Source of the DNA: Oreohelix idahoensis
Lineage: Eukaryota > Mollusca > Gastropoda > Stylommatophora > Oreohelicidae
Direction of reading: 5' to 3'
DNA: 64,000 nucleotides
Assembly: GCA_024509875.1 (NCBI GenBank)
Contig: JAMPIV010004262.1
Location: forward strand, 1 to 64,000
Of the stretch, positions 37,746 through 51,115 are shown piece after piece (positions within the stretch are counted from its first letter, which is position 1; every line of letters begins with the position of its first letter). The notes beneath the pieces were generated by a model. It made no database searches. It was not told the origin of the DNA and was given only the letters and a program-made list of their open reading frames with translations. Both the position numbers and the translations under genes were made by a program.

Positions 37746-38645
37746 AGTCTTCTAGGTAGTGAGATCGAATGCCAAGCCTCTCTGATAAGGGCGAAAAATA
37801 AGAGGTTCCGTGTTCAAGTTGCGCACGTTAAAAAAAATTCCACGCCAGTTAGAAACCGTAAAGAGTAGGCCATAAAGGCCGCTGCCCTGGCAAAATTTAA
37901 AAATTAGAAACCTACTCACCACAAACATATTTATAGAATGTGTGATTCCTATATACACACATTGGGATTCTTGCCGGTGCTACGGAGTTCGTGCACTGTG
38001 CTGAGATCTTCCTTGTGTGATCTGATGGAGGAGAACGGAGCACTGATGGAGTTGTTCGTGTGCAATGAAGATAATCCTTAAACTAAACCAAACCAATATT
38101 ATTTTTTGTACTAGCAAGTCAGTCGCCAAAAAATGGCGGGGAAAAAATTAAGGTACGGACACGTTAGTGTTCAAATATTTGAAGTTATTTATTATTAGCG
38201 ACAAGAAATCATAACACCTAAACACGGTTACGGTTACTGGTTCAGTGTTAGGATTTAGGATTAGTCTTAATCTTAGAATGCAGGGAGAGAAAACCTCTCA
38301 ACAACGCTAATCTTAACCGTAATTCTGTTTTCACCTTTTTCCAAAAATTAATAATGTGTCAGAAAAGATGGAGGCCGTACGTTTAAAACAACAACAGCAG
38401 CAACAACAAAGCAGCAAACAATAACAGCAGCAACAACAACAACGTACATTAAAATACAGACACAATTCCAAATTAATCGTTTCTTACTCCATCTCCGAAT
38501 CATTATTTATGGGGAGTATCGACTTGGGCGACTAAAGTGGCCGACACATCTACCACTATGTGGGTGAAATGGTGCATATCTTACCCACAGTAATGTATAT
38601 TATACTGTACAGATTTGGTTTAGTACACATTTATCTGAAATGGGT
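37746..38645. other. Unassigned sequence with CAA/CAG repeats
   Basis: No gene was recognised. Imperfect CAA/CAG trinucleotides occupy about 38388-38445. Confidence 0.45.
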
Positions 38646-38657
38646 TAATTCTCTACT

Positions 38658-38996
38658 GTATGAGTATATGAGGAGAAATGCCGTAAGACGGGGGTAAAAC
38701 GGTAGAATGAAAGAAAAAAAACACTATCCACTTCCGCTTTCCGGTTTTGTGGCAGCCATTTTTACTCCAACATGTGACACAATCAGGGAGTGTTTTTTTT
38801 CTCTTATTTTTATAGTTTCATGTTCTCCACTTAATTCCCACTTTCTTTCATCCTGTCTCTTGTTCGTCTGTCCCTGACGAAGGCCTTGTGGCCGTAACGT
38901 AGGTTTTTTCTTGTCCTTTCTCCTTGTAAGACGTATTACTATTTATGTGTGTGTGTGTGTGTGTGTGTGTGTTCATTTTCCCTTCATTCTACCGTC
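38658..38996 (+). mobile_element. Short Penelope-like terminal element with 12-bp duplication
   Basis: The 339-bp segment is flanked by TAATTCTCTACT at 38646-38657 and 38997-39008. Its sequence, notably CACTTCCG..TTTCCGGTT, CAGGGAGTGTTT and CTGACGAAGGCC..GTGGCCG, matches the 3' region of the Penelope-like element at 44288-44530 in reverse orientation. Near its left end GGTAGAATGAA is the inverse of TTCATTCTACC at its right end. A TG microsatellite sits at about 38948-38972. CTGACGA plus a GC stem at 38874-38893 resembles a decayed hammerhead ribozyme core, which Penelope-like elements are known to carry. Confidence 0.75.
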
Positions 38997-39008
38997 TAAT
39001 TCTCTACT

Positions 39009-40018
39009 ATAAAGTATAAGTCTAAGATAGACACATACCTGCTGGCATTGTATTTGGCTAGAAAGTCTGCGTAACAAGAATGGGGGGGAAAAACAATCCA
39101 GACATTTTTCGAACATCTGATCAACAAATTTCCAACAAACTGACCAATGCAGCATAAAAATATGGAACGGCCGAGTGATCTTTTACTGGAAGTGCAAGAT
39201 AGCTGACATTTAAAGCAGAGTATAACGTTTCAAAACGTTTTCTGTATCTCATCGGAGACCTCCATTGATTACACGGGAAAATATTAAAGTTAGTAACCAT
39301 AAGTGGTACAGTTCAAGTGGATGTTGCAAACGTTCACTTCAGACAGAAGATTACTCAGAGAGATTGAAATGACAAGTCAAGAAGTCGTTGAAGAGAATTT
39401 TCAGCTCAGAACAGTTTTTAAGCATCCCAAGATTCATATAACAGCAAAGAAACAGCTGATAAATACAGTATTTTCAACAGTGTTGTGCCATCAGTGCACC
39501 TTTTAAACGTTGCCTCAGAAACAAACAGTCACGATAAAAAAAATCACTACTTGGTCTGTGAGAATTTTTTATAACTGGTAAATCTCATTTTTATAATCCA
39601 TATATAGAACTGGGAACCTCACTATCTAAAACAAAATAGCGAAGACTACCACAAGAAACCACTACTGCAAACTCCCGAGCAATAACGTTGGCTTCCTTAA
39701 GTAAGGTCTGGTATCTGTAATAGTGAATCTCTGCTCCATATAGATCAACAACAATGTGGCAACATAATCCCATCATTATTTGTGTGCCTAGCATTCTAAT
39801 AAACACATAACAACTAGGGTGCAGTCATCAATGCGCCTTCAGAAACAAACCTGAGGCGTTTGTCCTACTGATTTATTTCCTACAAGAATGTACGTCCACT
39901 GATTGCAAGTTTGGACGTAGTCATTTATGTACATCATGGCAGCAATATAGACAAAGTTTAAGGAACAGATAACTATAAGAAATTAAGAATACGAAAGGTT
40001 CGAGCAGTGTTCATTACA
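39009..40018. other. Unassigned sequence
   Basis: No gene or element was recognised. Confidence 0.45.
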
Positions 40019-40545
40019 ATGAGACATATATGGCGATCAACAGAAATCAAATCCAACCCAAAACTAAGAATCTTGATCTCAAATGTCATGTCAACCCTAT
40101 TGTATGGTTGTTAAACATGGAGAACAACATTTGAAAGACAGCCAATAAGTTACAGCTTGGTTATAAATGGGTGCTTGCGTAGAATAGAAGGATTGAAATT
40201 GTCTGACAGGGTCACAAATGTCAAACTGATAACTAGAACTAGACAAACAAAAGTGCAACAGGAGGTCAGAATAAAACGCTGACATTGTATAGAACAGATA
40301 TTACGAAATCCATTTGACACCATCACAAGTCAGTCTTTGTAATAAACTACCCAGGGTAGCAGAGATAGAGCAAGACCAACAAATATAATGAGAAGTGGAG
40401 ACAAACATGAAAGGTCTAGAGAAGACATGGACAGACTTTAAAGGATGGTACAGGACAGGATGTGACTTGGGAAGGTTTTGTTGAAGACCTGTGCTCCAGG
40501 CGGAGCTGGAAGGTGCTGATGAAATCCTTTCCCACCGCCATTATG
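40019..40545 (+). pseudogene. LINE family A C-terminal fragment, highly decayed
   Basis: The plus strand translates with stops to WRSTEIKSNPKLRIL, NGCLRRIEGLKL and RTRQTKVQQEVR. This parallels the C-terminal third of the intact LINE protein (WRSREIGSNTKIRIF, NGCLRRIEGLKW and RTGQVPVEQEMR). Several stops and shifts show an old copy. Confidence 0.8.
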
Positions 40546-41734
40546 CCGTAACTCTAATTATTTCTATCCTTAGAAAACACGACGTATACTGGAGGTCAAT
40601 GTCGAAGTCGAAGAAAGTAACTTAAACATTTTTTGTCAAATTAGTATTGTTATTTTATAATAAAATACTTTATCAAATTTATTTAAAATGTAAAAAAATT
40701 TTCTTTTAATACAAGTGTTCTCAGAAAATAATCAACGTTCAAGTCACGACTGAGCACCGTAAACCCTTGCTGCCATTTTGAATTTGTCGATAAAGTCGAA
40801 TTTCACTGCCACAGAAAAAAAAAAAAAAAAAAAAAAAACAGAACTTCAGCGATGATTTCGGCGATGACTTCATGACTGATTCTGCAGATGATGATGTCTG
40901 GGAGTGTCAAACACTGGATTCAGACATGGATATTGACCATTATGTCCTCGCTCACCTAATTTATGAAGCAGACACGGCAAAGTAATTTCCGAGAACGAAA
41001 GTCTAAACCTAGCGCTAGGGATCTTAATGGAATGTTATAGACCTAATTTGTATATTTTCTATTAAAAATCGGTAATGATTTTAACATTTATTGTGACAAA
41101 TTTTTTCTTTAGATAATTTTTAAAAAGTTACCCGTCCATAGCAACGGTTGCAGAATACATTTATATTTGAAAAAAAAAAAAAACAAAAAAAAAAAACAAA
41201 AACAGATGAATAGTGAAAAAAATAACATAGACCAGAAAGTGGTGACAGTTATATATATATTTTTTGGAGTGATAATGTTTAAAAATATTTAAAGTTTGTA
41301 ATTTTTTATTTTATTTATGTATTTTTAATTTTGAAGATTAAATAATAATATAGAATTTGTGATCAAGCGTACATTGTGCTGACACATTTTCTTACTGATT
41401 GTTATTGTATCACAACTAGCGTGGAAACTGTGAGTAAGCTCAAATGCGTCCTGAAAAATTACGGAATCATAACTATTTGCACAAAAGTAGTACCACGGTG
41501 ATACTGACATATACAAGCACGTGGTGGCGGATGATTATTTTCCCCAAAACTTCCCGTGCATTAATATTTTGTTGCACTGCATAATTAACATATGCAACAT
41601 CTTTACATAATTCATCGCTGAGAGAGCATATAGAAGCTTTGGTGCAGGCTTCAAGGAGGGGTTGCCACAGCAGTGGAAGCTACATTCTAAAATGTGATGA
41701 TTGTGATAATGATGTAATTATATAAGGACGGCAA
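40546..41734. other. Unassigned A/T-rich sequence
   Basis: Contains poly-A runs near 40816-40838 and 41170-41205 and a short TA run near 41250. No gene was recognised. Confidence 0.45.
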
Positions 41735-42720
41735 ACCATAAGTCAGAAGAGTTCAGGACCACCACTGGTGTAAGACAAGGTGATATCATGTCACCTTATC
41801 TTTCCATACTCGTCATGGACGATGTCATCAAGCATGTAAGGAGAGGAGTCCCCCAGAGAACAAGAAAGTATTCAGTGGGGTACTGGGTGATACAGGTTTG
41901 TAAATTCAGAGTTGGCGTTCGCCGATGATTTTGCCTTGATTGCTAAATCAAAGGCACATCTTTAATCCAACCTGCAAGACTGGAAGGAAGAGCTGGAGAA
42001 GAGAGGAATGGTTATCAGCAGCTCTAAAACAAAAACCATGGTGAAATCACGAAGAAAAGACACCAGAATATGATAGGGGTCCTGGAGCAGTGTTGTGGTT
42101 CACTTTAACTATATTGGAACTGTCATGGACTAGACGGTGGCATCAAAGAAGAGTTAGTTACCCGAAAAGCAGCAGCTGGGAGACTTTCAGGCCATAAATG
42201 GGGGATTCTTCAGCACAATAAAAATTAGCAAGAAGACGAAGATGACTGTATACCTCTCCACCTATGTTCCGATCTTGACTTATAGGTGCAATGACTACAA
42301 CCCACAAAAGCCAGCTCCAAACCTCATAAATGAGGTATCTTAGAAAAGTGGTTGAAGTAATAAGAAGAGACATTGTCCACAACAAGACGATACGTCATAG
42401 CCTCTAAACCCAGCCACTGTAGACCCGAGTGGAGCAGTCCAAGTTACGATGGTTTGGCCATGTCTGCAGAAGTAGGTTTTTCTTGTCCTTTCTCTTTGTA
42501 AGACGAATTACTATTTGTGTGTTTTTTTTATTTTTGTTCATTCTACCATGTCTAGAGAATAGGAGAAGATCGGCTACCAGAACAAACAGTGGAAACCAAA
42601 AGACAGGGATCCTGATCTCCAGGAAGGACTATGCACAGTTCTTTGGGAGGGCAACATTAGAGACAATAGCTCTAAAGTAGTACCGAGGGACTAAAATTAG
42701 AGCCAGGCCAAAAGAAGACA
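41735..42720 (+). pseudogene. LINE reverse transcriptase remnant (fourth family)
   Basis: Pieces in several frames give TTTGVRQGDIMSPYLSILV, LAFADDFALIAKS (catalytic ADD) and LRWFGHVCR. Stops and frameshifts are frequent. The copy is interrupted at 42466-42545 by a Penelope tail. Its sequence is distinct from families A to C. Confidence 0.8.
42466..42545 (+). mobile_element. 80-bp Penelope-like 3' tail insertion
   Basis: The segment matches the last ~80 bp of the Penelope-like element (TTTTTCTTGTCCTTTCTC, GTAAGACGAATTACTATTTG, TTCATTCTA). It is flanked by CCATGTCT at 42458-42465 and 42546-42553, a probable target duplication within the LINE remnant. Confidence 0.65.
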
Positions 42721-44287
42721 GCTGTCAGGGATCCTGATAGTAATGCGCTCTTTTGGTGTGGCAGGGGAAGCAACTGATGGTTTATACTAGGGAAGTTAGG
42801 TATAAGCAGTAAGATAAAGGGCAAGAAGGTTGTCCGAGGAAGGTGCGCATAAAACCTCCCGGAAAAAGGTGAGATTAGTGAATAGAGTTCACGGTGCACG
42901 CTCTTAGGGGGCAGTTGAGAAAAGAGACATTCGAGAAGCGCCAGTTAGACAGGCAGGTCGCACGAACCTAGGTAACGGTTGTGCAAGGTCAACCAGCCAT
43001 CTTGACAGACATATGCTTGCTCATCGAAGTTTGCTAACTCGATGATCTGTGGTGGACAGACTCAGCGAATTGTTCTGCAAGGTCAAGTGTGATGGTCGAT
43101 ATGCTATATGACAACCAAATGTACATTTTGTAAATAAACTGTGTTTCGACTAGACCAGGACTTTGCCATCTTCATACAGAGTTACGTAGATACATGTGTG
43201 GTGTGACACTCTGTCTGTTTATACGTTTTCGTCGTTCACCGTTGAAGCAATGAACCTGGGTATAAAAGAAGGCAGTGACATACTTGATGCCCAATCAATA
43301 CTTAAAAGATATATAGATAAAACAAAGGAAAACATATAAGGTTAGTAACAAAAACAAAATAAAAAACAAAATAAAAAAAAGAAAACTTTTACTAACTACT
43401 CATAGGACAAGGAAAGACAACAAAGTATTAAACAAAAATAAAAACAACAACTCAAAAAGAACAAATACTAATACAAAGTAAAACCAAGTGTAAAAGACAA
43501 CAGTTATCAAGAAACAATACAAAAGAGAAAATAAAATAGACAAATACTAATATAAATTAAAATCAGCAACTGCTAAAGACAATAGCTATTTAAATTGAAT
43601 ACAAAATAAAAAAAAAATAAAATGACACTAAATACCCCAATTATAACCAAATTTCAGGTTGAACAGGGTAGACCAAGATGGAACGAGAAGAGGCAATAAC
43701 GGTCAACTGTTAAGTGCCCGCTCTCCACCCATCACCTCATCAAAACAACAACAACAGCTTGAAACAATACAAGAGTAGGCTGCCACATTGGCAAGCCTCT
43801 ACACCCCAGGTTAGAAGAGGAACGACTACGTAAGTCAGTATAATAATGACTTGTTCGCTTTTATTCATTAACACAGTAACACCCGGTGTCACAAACCCGC
43901 AAGATTTATTTTCTGCCAACCAATTTGGGGTTGGCACCAGACGTAACGAAACTCTGTGTTTTACTCCAATTATAACAAATAAATCACGCCTGTATAACCA
44001 ATCCTTGCTTACGCACGGGCCATATACATTTAAAAAGAATCTCTACTTGAAGAGGATCCGTAGTATGAGAGTTAAAATTGGTCTGCAGTAAATTTTAGCA
44101 TGCCGAAATGTGTGACTTTCCTCTCATGTGAAATGAGCTGCTTAAACAAAGTCAGGAGACAATGAATGAGAAATTACGATATCAAAAGAAGGGAAGAAAT
44201 GACATTCTGTGTACAGAGACAGAAAATTAAGTGGTTTAACCATGTCATGAGAGAATTGAGCCCGATAAATTACCATTACGTACCTAC
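42721..44287. other. Unassigned A-rich sequence
   Basis: No gene was recognised. A long A-rich stretch with AAATAAAAA-type repeats covers about 43330-43625. Confidence 0.45.
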
Positions 44288-46545
44288 AGTAGAATGAAAA
44301 AAAAAAAAAACACAAAATAGTGATCAGTCTTACTAGGGAGAAAAAGACAAGACAAGAAAAAACCTAGGTGCGGCCACACGGCCTTCGTCAGCGACAGACC
44401 AAAAAAAAAAACAGAAGAGAAAGAAAGTGAGAATTAAGTGGTAAACATAAAAATAAGAGAAACACTCCCTGATATGTGTCTCATGTTGAAATTAAAATGT
44501 CTGCTACTGAACCGGAAACCGGAAGTGGATTGTAAATTCAAAGCATTAATAAAAAATGATGAAAACGAGGAATGGAAAACTGAGTAAGGGAAAAGTAATA
44601 TTAAAAAAAAAAAACCGCAGAGGAATAAATAAGGAGAGGGTAGATGAAGAAAGAGTTATAAAAAAAAAATTGGAGGAAAATCAAGGGTGATTGCAATCAT
44701 GATACAAATAGAACTAGATAGAAAAGGACGCCTGAGACAAAATAATGCTGGGTGTTCACACCATGGGGTTTAAGGCAGCCCATGAGATGGATGAGGCATT
44801 TGTTCAAGGCGGAGCCGACTGTTGGCGTCCGAGGAACAGGATCTGATAGCTGTCGCCTGGATATCAGAGGCACCGTGGTGGCCAGGGTCACTGAAGTGGA
44901 TGGATACAGGTGTGGATCCCAACCGAGAAATGTCGTAGAGGCGTCAGCAGAACTGATCCCCAAGTCGTGTGCCCGTTTAAAACCGATGTAAGTAATTTTG
45001 CATCGTTTACATATAATGGCATAAAAGACATTACGTGACTCGCATGTAAAGCCATTGGTGATGGCGAATGTGGCTTTTGGAAATGACACTGTACGTGTTT
45101 GGATTACATACTGCATGTCTTGCATCGTGTCCGGTTACATGGCTTGGTACCAAAAAGGGCCACAGTTGCCAGTTTTCACACGGCTGTGGACTAAGAGATC
45201 CCTCAAATTTTTACCTCGTCTATATGCTAACAAGGTGGCTCACTGAACACTTCCGCGCGCCACTGGGTCAGCTTGGAGAAGAGATAGGTGGCGATAAAGG
45301 ATCCTTTTAACAGCAGCGCTGTGGGGTGATAGGTCTATATTAACTTGACTTTATCAGAGGAGGTTTTGTTGCGGGGTTTGAGAGCCTGTAGACGTGATAT
45401 AGGGAGAAAATGCTCTAGGGCAGGTAAGAACATCCTCCGGATACTGTCTCCTGTGGAAGAAGTCCAACATTTGATGTGCTCGGCATAGAAAGTTGTTCAT
45501 CATTGGCATAACCGACGGAGGCGGAGAAGTTGTGAGAAAGGCAAGGAGTCACGACAAGCCTGAGGATGCGAAGATGTATACAAGAGGTAACTGTGTGCAT
45601 CAGTGGGTTTGTAGTACACCGAAGTGTTAAGATGGGGGAGGGGGGGGGGAAGTGAATGGGTGACAACAATTGCCAAGAAAAAATTGACAGAGATAGTGGA
45701 GATGTGAGAGGTGAATTGGACAGCAGGGTGGAAGTGGTTATTGAAGTCGATGAACCTATATAGATCAGCTTCTGGCATATCAGTAAGACCTATGCCATCA
45801 TCGATGTATCTATGATACATAAATGGAAAAGGTCGAGGATACTGCTGCCACACCTGATACTCCAGGTAGCCCATGAAGAGCCAGGCGTAGCTGGGACCCA
45901 TCTTTGTGCCCATAGTGGATCCACTGACTTGGTCAAAAAAACTGTCCGTTTGAACTCAAAGGAATTGAGTCGGAAGACCAGTTCTACCAGACGGAGGGGA
46001 GTCCCTGTAACGATAGACGGGTAGGTGCACTTGTCCAGGAAAAACTGGAGAGCTTGGAGACCATCAGAGTGAGGAATAGAAGTGTATAAGAGAACAGACA
46101 TCTCTAACATAAATAAACGGTAAGTGTAACCTTGGGAAAGCTGGATAGAGGAAAAAATAGTCAGGGCATGGTTGGTGTCCTTTAAATAGGAAGGAAGCTG
46201 CTCTACGATAGGCTGGAAGACGCTGTCTGGGAAGCCTGATATATGTTCGGTAGTGGTCAGGCACAGGCCCAAACAATGGGTCTCCCCAGGGTTGGAGGGT
46301 TTTATGAATTTTGGGAAGCATGTAAACGAAGGCTTGCCCAGATAACTGTCGTGGATACGGAAATGAGAGACACTAGAGGGTAAGGAATTGTTGGCGATAA
46401 ATCTTTTGATGGTGTCATGGACCAGACGGTTGTTGATGACCTACAGTGGAAGATCATGGACCAGAAGGTTGTTGAGAACCTACAGTAGAAGATCATGGAC
46501 CAGACGGTTGTTGATGACCTACAGTGGAAGATCTAGTTTCAGGGC
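44288..46545 (-). mobile_element. Penelope-like retroelement (RT plus GIY-YIG), decayed
   Basis: On the minus strand, frames at 46064-46321, 45790-46272, 45500-45913 and 44697-45125 together outline a Penelope-type protein. It would copy RNA and nick DNA with a GIY-YIG nuclease. Recognised pieces in order are NRLVHDTIKRF, MLPKIHKTL, PDSVFQPIVEQLPSYLKDT, LLYTSIPHSDGLQAL, MGTKMGPSYA, the catalytic YHRYIDDGIG, VYYKPTDAHSYLLYTSSHP, then NVFYAIICKRCKITYIGF from the GIY-YIG domain. Each lies in a different frame, so the gene is dead. 3' to it, 44288-44530 is the non-coding tail shared with 38658-38996. A 39-bp in-frame triplication lies at 46416-46532. Confidence 0.85.
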
Positions 46546-47154
46546 ACGGAGATGACCAAGAGGCAGATAGATAGACAAAATGACATAAATCCTACAACAT
46601 TACGGGCTCACAGTTGCCATGGCGATACACGTGGCTCAAGAAGCAAACGCCAGCTCCCAACCTCACGTCAACTGCAACATTAGAACGAAAAAAGTTGTGA
46701 GTCATAATTTGTGGTGAGATGAATTTTTTATACCATAGATCTAGCGTGTGGACAATGCGCTTTGCTACAAATGTGGTCTGCGATGATTTGGCTAGGGATG
46801 AATATTATACAATGAAAATTGTCTTATTAGGAACGTCCGATGAAATTGTCTTATTAGGAACGTCCGATGAATTTGGTCTGTGATTAATTGCACATAATGA
46901 AATCTGACTGGTATGAAAATATGTTTTGAGTTTGTCATGTCATGAGCAACAGCCGAAGATAAATTTGGCCTGGAGAGAATTTCAGTTTCCAACAATTAAC
47001 ATTGAACATTCTGAGTTCACTAACCCAACATAAGAGGTAATTGAACAGAAGCAGATGTCTCTAGTAGACGATAACGGGGCCATAACATTGATCTTAGGTT
47101 TATTTTAATTAAAATATTGTAACATTTAGAAATAGGGCACCGATGACTGAATCG

Positions 47155-47227
47155 AGATGTGGGTTGTGGGTATGTTTGATTGGCTGTATGTGGGTTTGTA
47201 AGTTTGATTGGCTGTATGTGTGAGATT
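47155..47227. repeat. Minisatellite, locus 1
   Basis: About two copies of a unit with core TTTGATTGGCTGTATGTG and GTGGGTTTGT, the same motif as at 52053-52185 and 55096-55495. Confidence 0.75.
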
Positions 47228-50200
47228 GTCGTAAATTTTTAAAGATAGAAGATATTTATGGTCCCGTCTGAGCAGAGGTGATAGTGGTAAATATGTGAGA
47301 ATAAAGGTGTAAAAAATAGATTTTCCCGAGGGAATAGTGTAAGAGGAAGATCTGTCTGTGGAATGAGTAGTTTCTCTAGTCCAGCCTATCTATACGACTA
47401 TATTTTAATATAAGACAACATTTCTCTCCCTATATGAAATATAAGTTACACTAAACACACCCTCACACACAATTATGTGACAACAATACACACAAACCTA
47501 AAAAACTATGGTCAATTGGGTATGGGTCTGACCAACACACACATTTAAGTTCTTTTTGTTGTTTATTATCATTAAACTTTTTACAACATCAAACATATAG
47601 AAAAATCAAATAATCATGTTTACAGATATATGAAAATAACCGAATAAGTGTCATCCCTTTGTTGAGAAAAGATCCCAAAAGAAGTTAATAACCCAAAGGT
47701 CAAAGATAAGCACTAGGTTACAGAATAGAATACGAAGAACAAATTCCCCACTAAATTACTACTCAGTAAAGTACTCAAGTTTAGCGAAATAAAAAAGAAG
47801 TTAGTACAATGTTTGTAACAAAAGGAAAATATTCACTCTCTCTCTATCTCTCACTCTGTCATCTGTGGCCATAACAATCTCGCTTACCTACTAGTAGTGT
47901 TGATATCCCTTGAAGAAAATACAATAGTTCCTGAACCTATACTGTCAGGTGGGTTGCCCAAATATGGCCCCAGTCCAGCCTATTTATCGAATAATAATTA
48001 CAAGGTGGACGCCAAATTTGGTGGTGTAATTTTCCCTGGATGGAATAGGTGTCCCACAAATAGTTACTGAAGCAAGACGTGCTCTGGACGTTCACAATTG
48101 AAAAAAAGGAGAAAAGTACTTCACGTATTGCTAAGCATCTGGTTGCTAAGACAAATGTTGCAGTATGTAAAAACGATAATAATGGTAAATCCTGTCGGCT
48201 GGCTCTAGGGTGAGTGCCTATTTTGAAACAGCACAACGTTCTGAATTAATCCAGTGCTGCGTCTGTCAAAAGTTAGATGTTGATCTTATATATATATATA
48301 TATATACCACTCCCGTGTGCTGATAAATTGAAAAAATAATATCTGGGAATTGATAGTCCAGTTACACTAAGATGTTTATGTGTCTTTTAACCAGTCCTGT
48401 TCACAACCTGGACTTATGGACTCGAAAGTCACGAAGAAAACAGCATAAATCTCATCAATACTGAAGAGTATAATCAAGAAAAAAAAACCGCTGGCCGCCC
48501 TGTCAGGTCTGCGAGAAATAAACAAGACATTATGAAAAAAAAAACGCAACTATTCTGTAAATACCCGGACTGGGTCGAGACGGTCTCTCTCCCACTCCGG
48601 CAGTCCTGCTTAAAGTTAAAAGGCACACGGTGACTTTATTTACAAATATACGGTCAGTTTTTTTTGCCCGCGCTGCGCTTGAGATTCGGACCAAGGTATG
48701 TACCTTTCCGCTTCTTTGCGCACGCGTTAATAATCAGCTCACACTGTTAACTATTGTTTAATTATCCCTACGCGCACTTACAAATATTGTCTGTCGTTAA
48801 TAGTTATTTTATTGTCGGCGCCTGTTAGTTTAGTCATAAGGTATAACATTAGTCACATACTATAAAACACAAAAATGAAATAAACGTGAATCCTATTCGG
48901 TCACTATAGTCGCGCTTGCACTTAATCAGTCACTAAACTGTATCTTCTGGTGTGAGAAGCGGGTGATAAAATTATCATTCTAGCCTGGCAAAGAAAAATA
49001 GTTATTTATTTCCCTAGTTTTAACGCTAAAAATTACAGTGAATTATAATGGTAAACTTAACACATTCAATCACGTAAATGCTAATTTCTATTACCACAGA
49101 TCAGAACTGAAACAATCCCCGCAAAATGCTATTAACACATTCTCTTAATGGTTCTAGAATAACGCGTTTAGATTTCTCCAAAATTCTGAGCGACACTGAT
49201 CAATGAGTTTAAAAGACCACTGCTTATATCCATTCATTTGCTCTCAGATCCCTAATGGTGTTAATTTCGCATTAACGTGCGAACCATAGGATTTGAGAAA
49301 CTGTGGACCAGATAAAAAGTTCTCTGGCGGCCACCGTTTATCTCGTTGTCGTGGAATATTCTAATCCACATATATAAATTAAAAGGTAAATGTAAAGCTT
49401 AACAAATAAATCTAATAAAGAAAAGAGCAATGGTAAAATAACAGTGCTGTCACAAGGAATGTACTCGAAATCCCCTTTGTTTTATGCTTCGTCTGCAAAT
49501 TGTAACGCTTTCACGTTGATAGTAAAAGCCTACTATATTATTACCCGCGTTCTTCAATGAAACGTGTGCTGTATTTCTTGCAAAAACATTGAGATACCAA
49601 GCTGAACAATGACCTAATTTTAATATTTCATTCATTCCATTTTATACACGGCGTAACTAAAGACAGATGGACTAAAGGATAGAGAGAAGGGAGAGGCATA
49701 AAGCCGAACACGTGCAACACAAAACACGCGTCGCGCGATACACAATTACTACTATCACGCGTGTAAGGCCACATGCACTAACTTTTTCGGACGGACAGTG
49801 ATAAAAACACTAACCTTCCCAGAGTTAGGTTTTTAAATCCTGAAAAACTCTTATTAGAAAGATGACAATAGATGGGTTTACGTTTGAAAACATTACAGTA
49901 CCCAGACAGCACATCTTCGAAACAGGAGGTAGAAGGAATTGCATATTTTGAACGCAGCATTTTAGCTCTATTAAATATATATATTTGGGTTCCTTAGGGT
50001 TTGCTGACAAAGAATATGTACAACGTTATGCAAATAGTCTAGGAATTAACAAGTTATAGCCAAAATAAAATGATGGTGCTGTCAGACAACACCCAAAAAT
50101 CAGAATCGCTCAGTGGTAGATTTTTTTACACCACCATTGTACGGGAAATGGGCCACAAGTTACATTTGAACTGATTGGCTGGAATGATATGTAAGGCTAA

Positions 50201-50286
50201 ACACGATTAGTCGGACTATAAATACTATCTTTGGTTGTTAGGGGAGACGTAGGAAGTTAAAATTTTTTCAAACACTTGTCGAAACG

Positions 50287-50342
50287 TGGCTCCATTGGCC
50301 AGACTCGCTGATATACTCACTTAGGAGCGTTAGTTCGAGACC
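50287..50342 (+). repeat. tRNA-like SINE head (weak)
   Basis: TGGCTCCATTGG at 50287 and AGTTCGAGACC at 50332 are 45 bp apart and match Pol III A and B boxes well. The cloverleaf is not convincing outside these boxes and no target duplication was found. Confidence 0.4.
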
Positions 50343-50848
50343 ACTAGTCAAATAAGCTTGATAAAGCAACAGTGCGTTGAAGCCAGCTCATATTTTTGCT
50401 AAATAAAAGCCTGGAACATAAGCAGATGGGAATTTGTGCCAGTATTTGTGCCAGAATTCATTGCTAATCAACGTATCTGTGTTTGTTTCCATGAATTGTG
50501 GTAAGCTTGAAACATTCAGTATCTTTTAATGAAAATTGAATGTGAATTGTTAATTTATGCCTGTATATATGTGTAATTCAGTAGCAAACATGATGTAAAG
50601 CCTATAATGCTCCAGCCTGAACAGAAGGTGTCGGAGGAAAGTAAAACTGCATGGAATGGCCAAACAGTACACTGACACCTAGATTATTGATTAGACAGAA
50701 ATAATGCTGGAAGTGCAGAGGCGTAGTAACCATTAAGGAGGTTAATACTGGTATAAAGTATTTCAGATGAAGCTGACAGTTGGCCTAACGCTCTGAACTC
50801 AATGTTTGTGATGTATTGTGCTCAGTGTAAAAAGAGAGTATAAATTAG

Positions 50849-51115
50849 TTATGAAGTAGAAGGTACATCCTTCTTGTTTTCAGGGACCGTGGTCTTGATG
50901 GTATTGAGCAGCACCTGGTCAGAGCTTTGCTGAATCCAGAGTCGGACAGCATACTCCTTGGTCCATTTAGCTATCAGTGAGGTGTCTCCAGAGCCCAGGG
51001 GAGAAATCGAGCAGAGGAGTCTTTTCCTGCCGCCATCACGCAAGATAAGCTGATGTGGCCAGCTGAGCTCAAAATTATGTACCCCCATCTTAAAATGACC
51101 TTGTAAAAATAACAT
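50849..51115 (-). other. Possible coding exon, unknown
   Basis: An 88-codon minus-strand frame has balanced, high-complexity composition unlike the neighbouring AT-rich noise (for example ELSWPHQLILRDGGRKRLLC and SGDTSLIAKWTKEYAVRLW). An acceptor-like TTATTTTTACAAG precedes GTCATTTT on the minus strand, and the frame ends at a TAA. No family was recognised and no neighbouring exon was found. It may be a last exon, a fragment of an old element, or chance. Confidence 0.25.
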
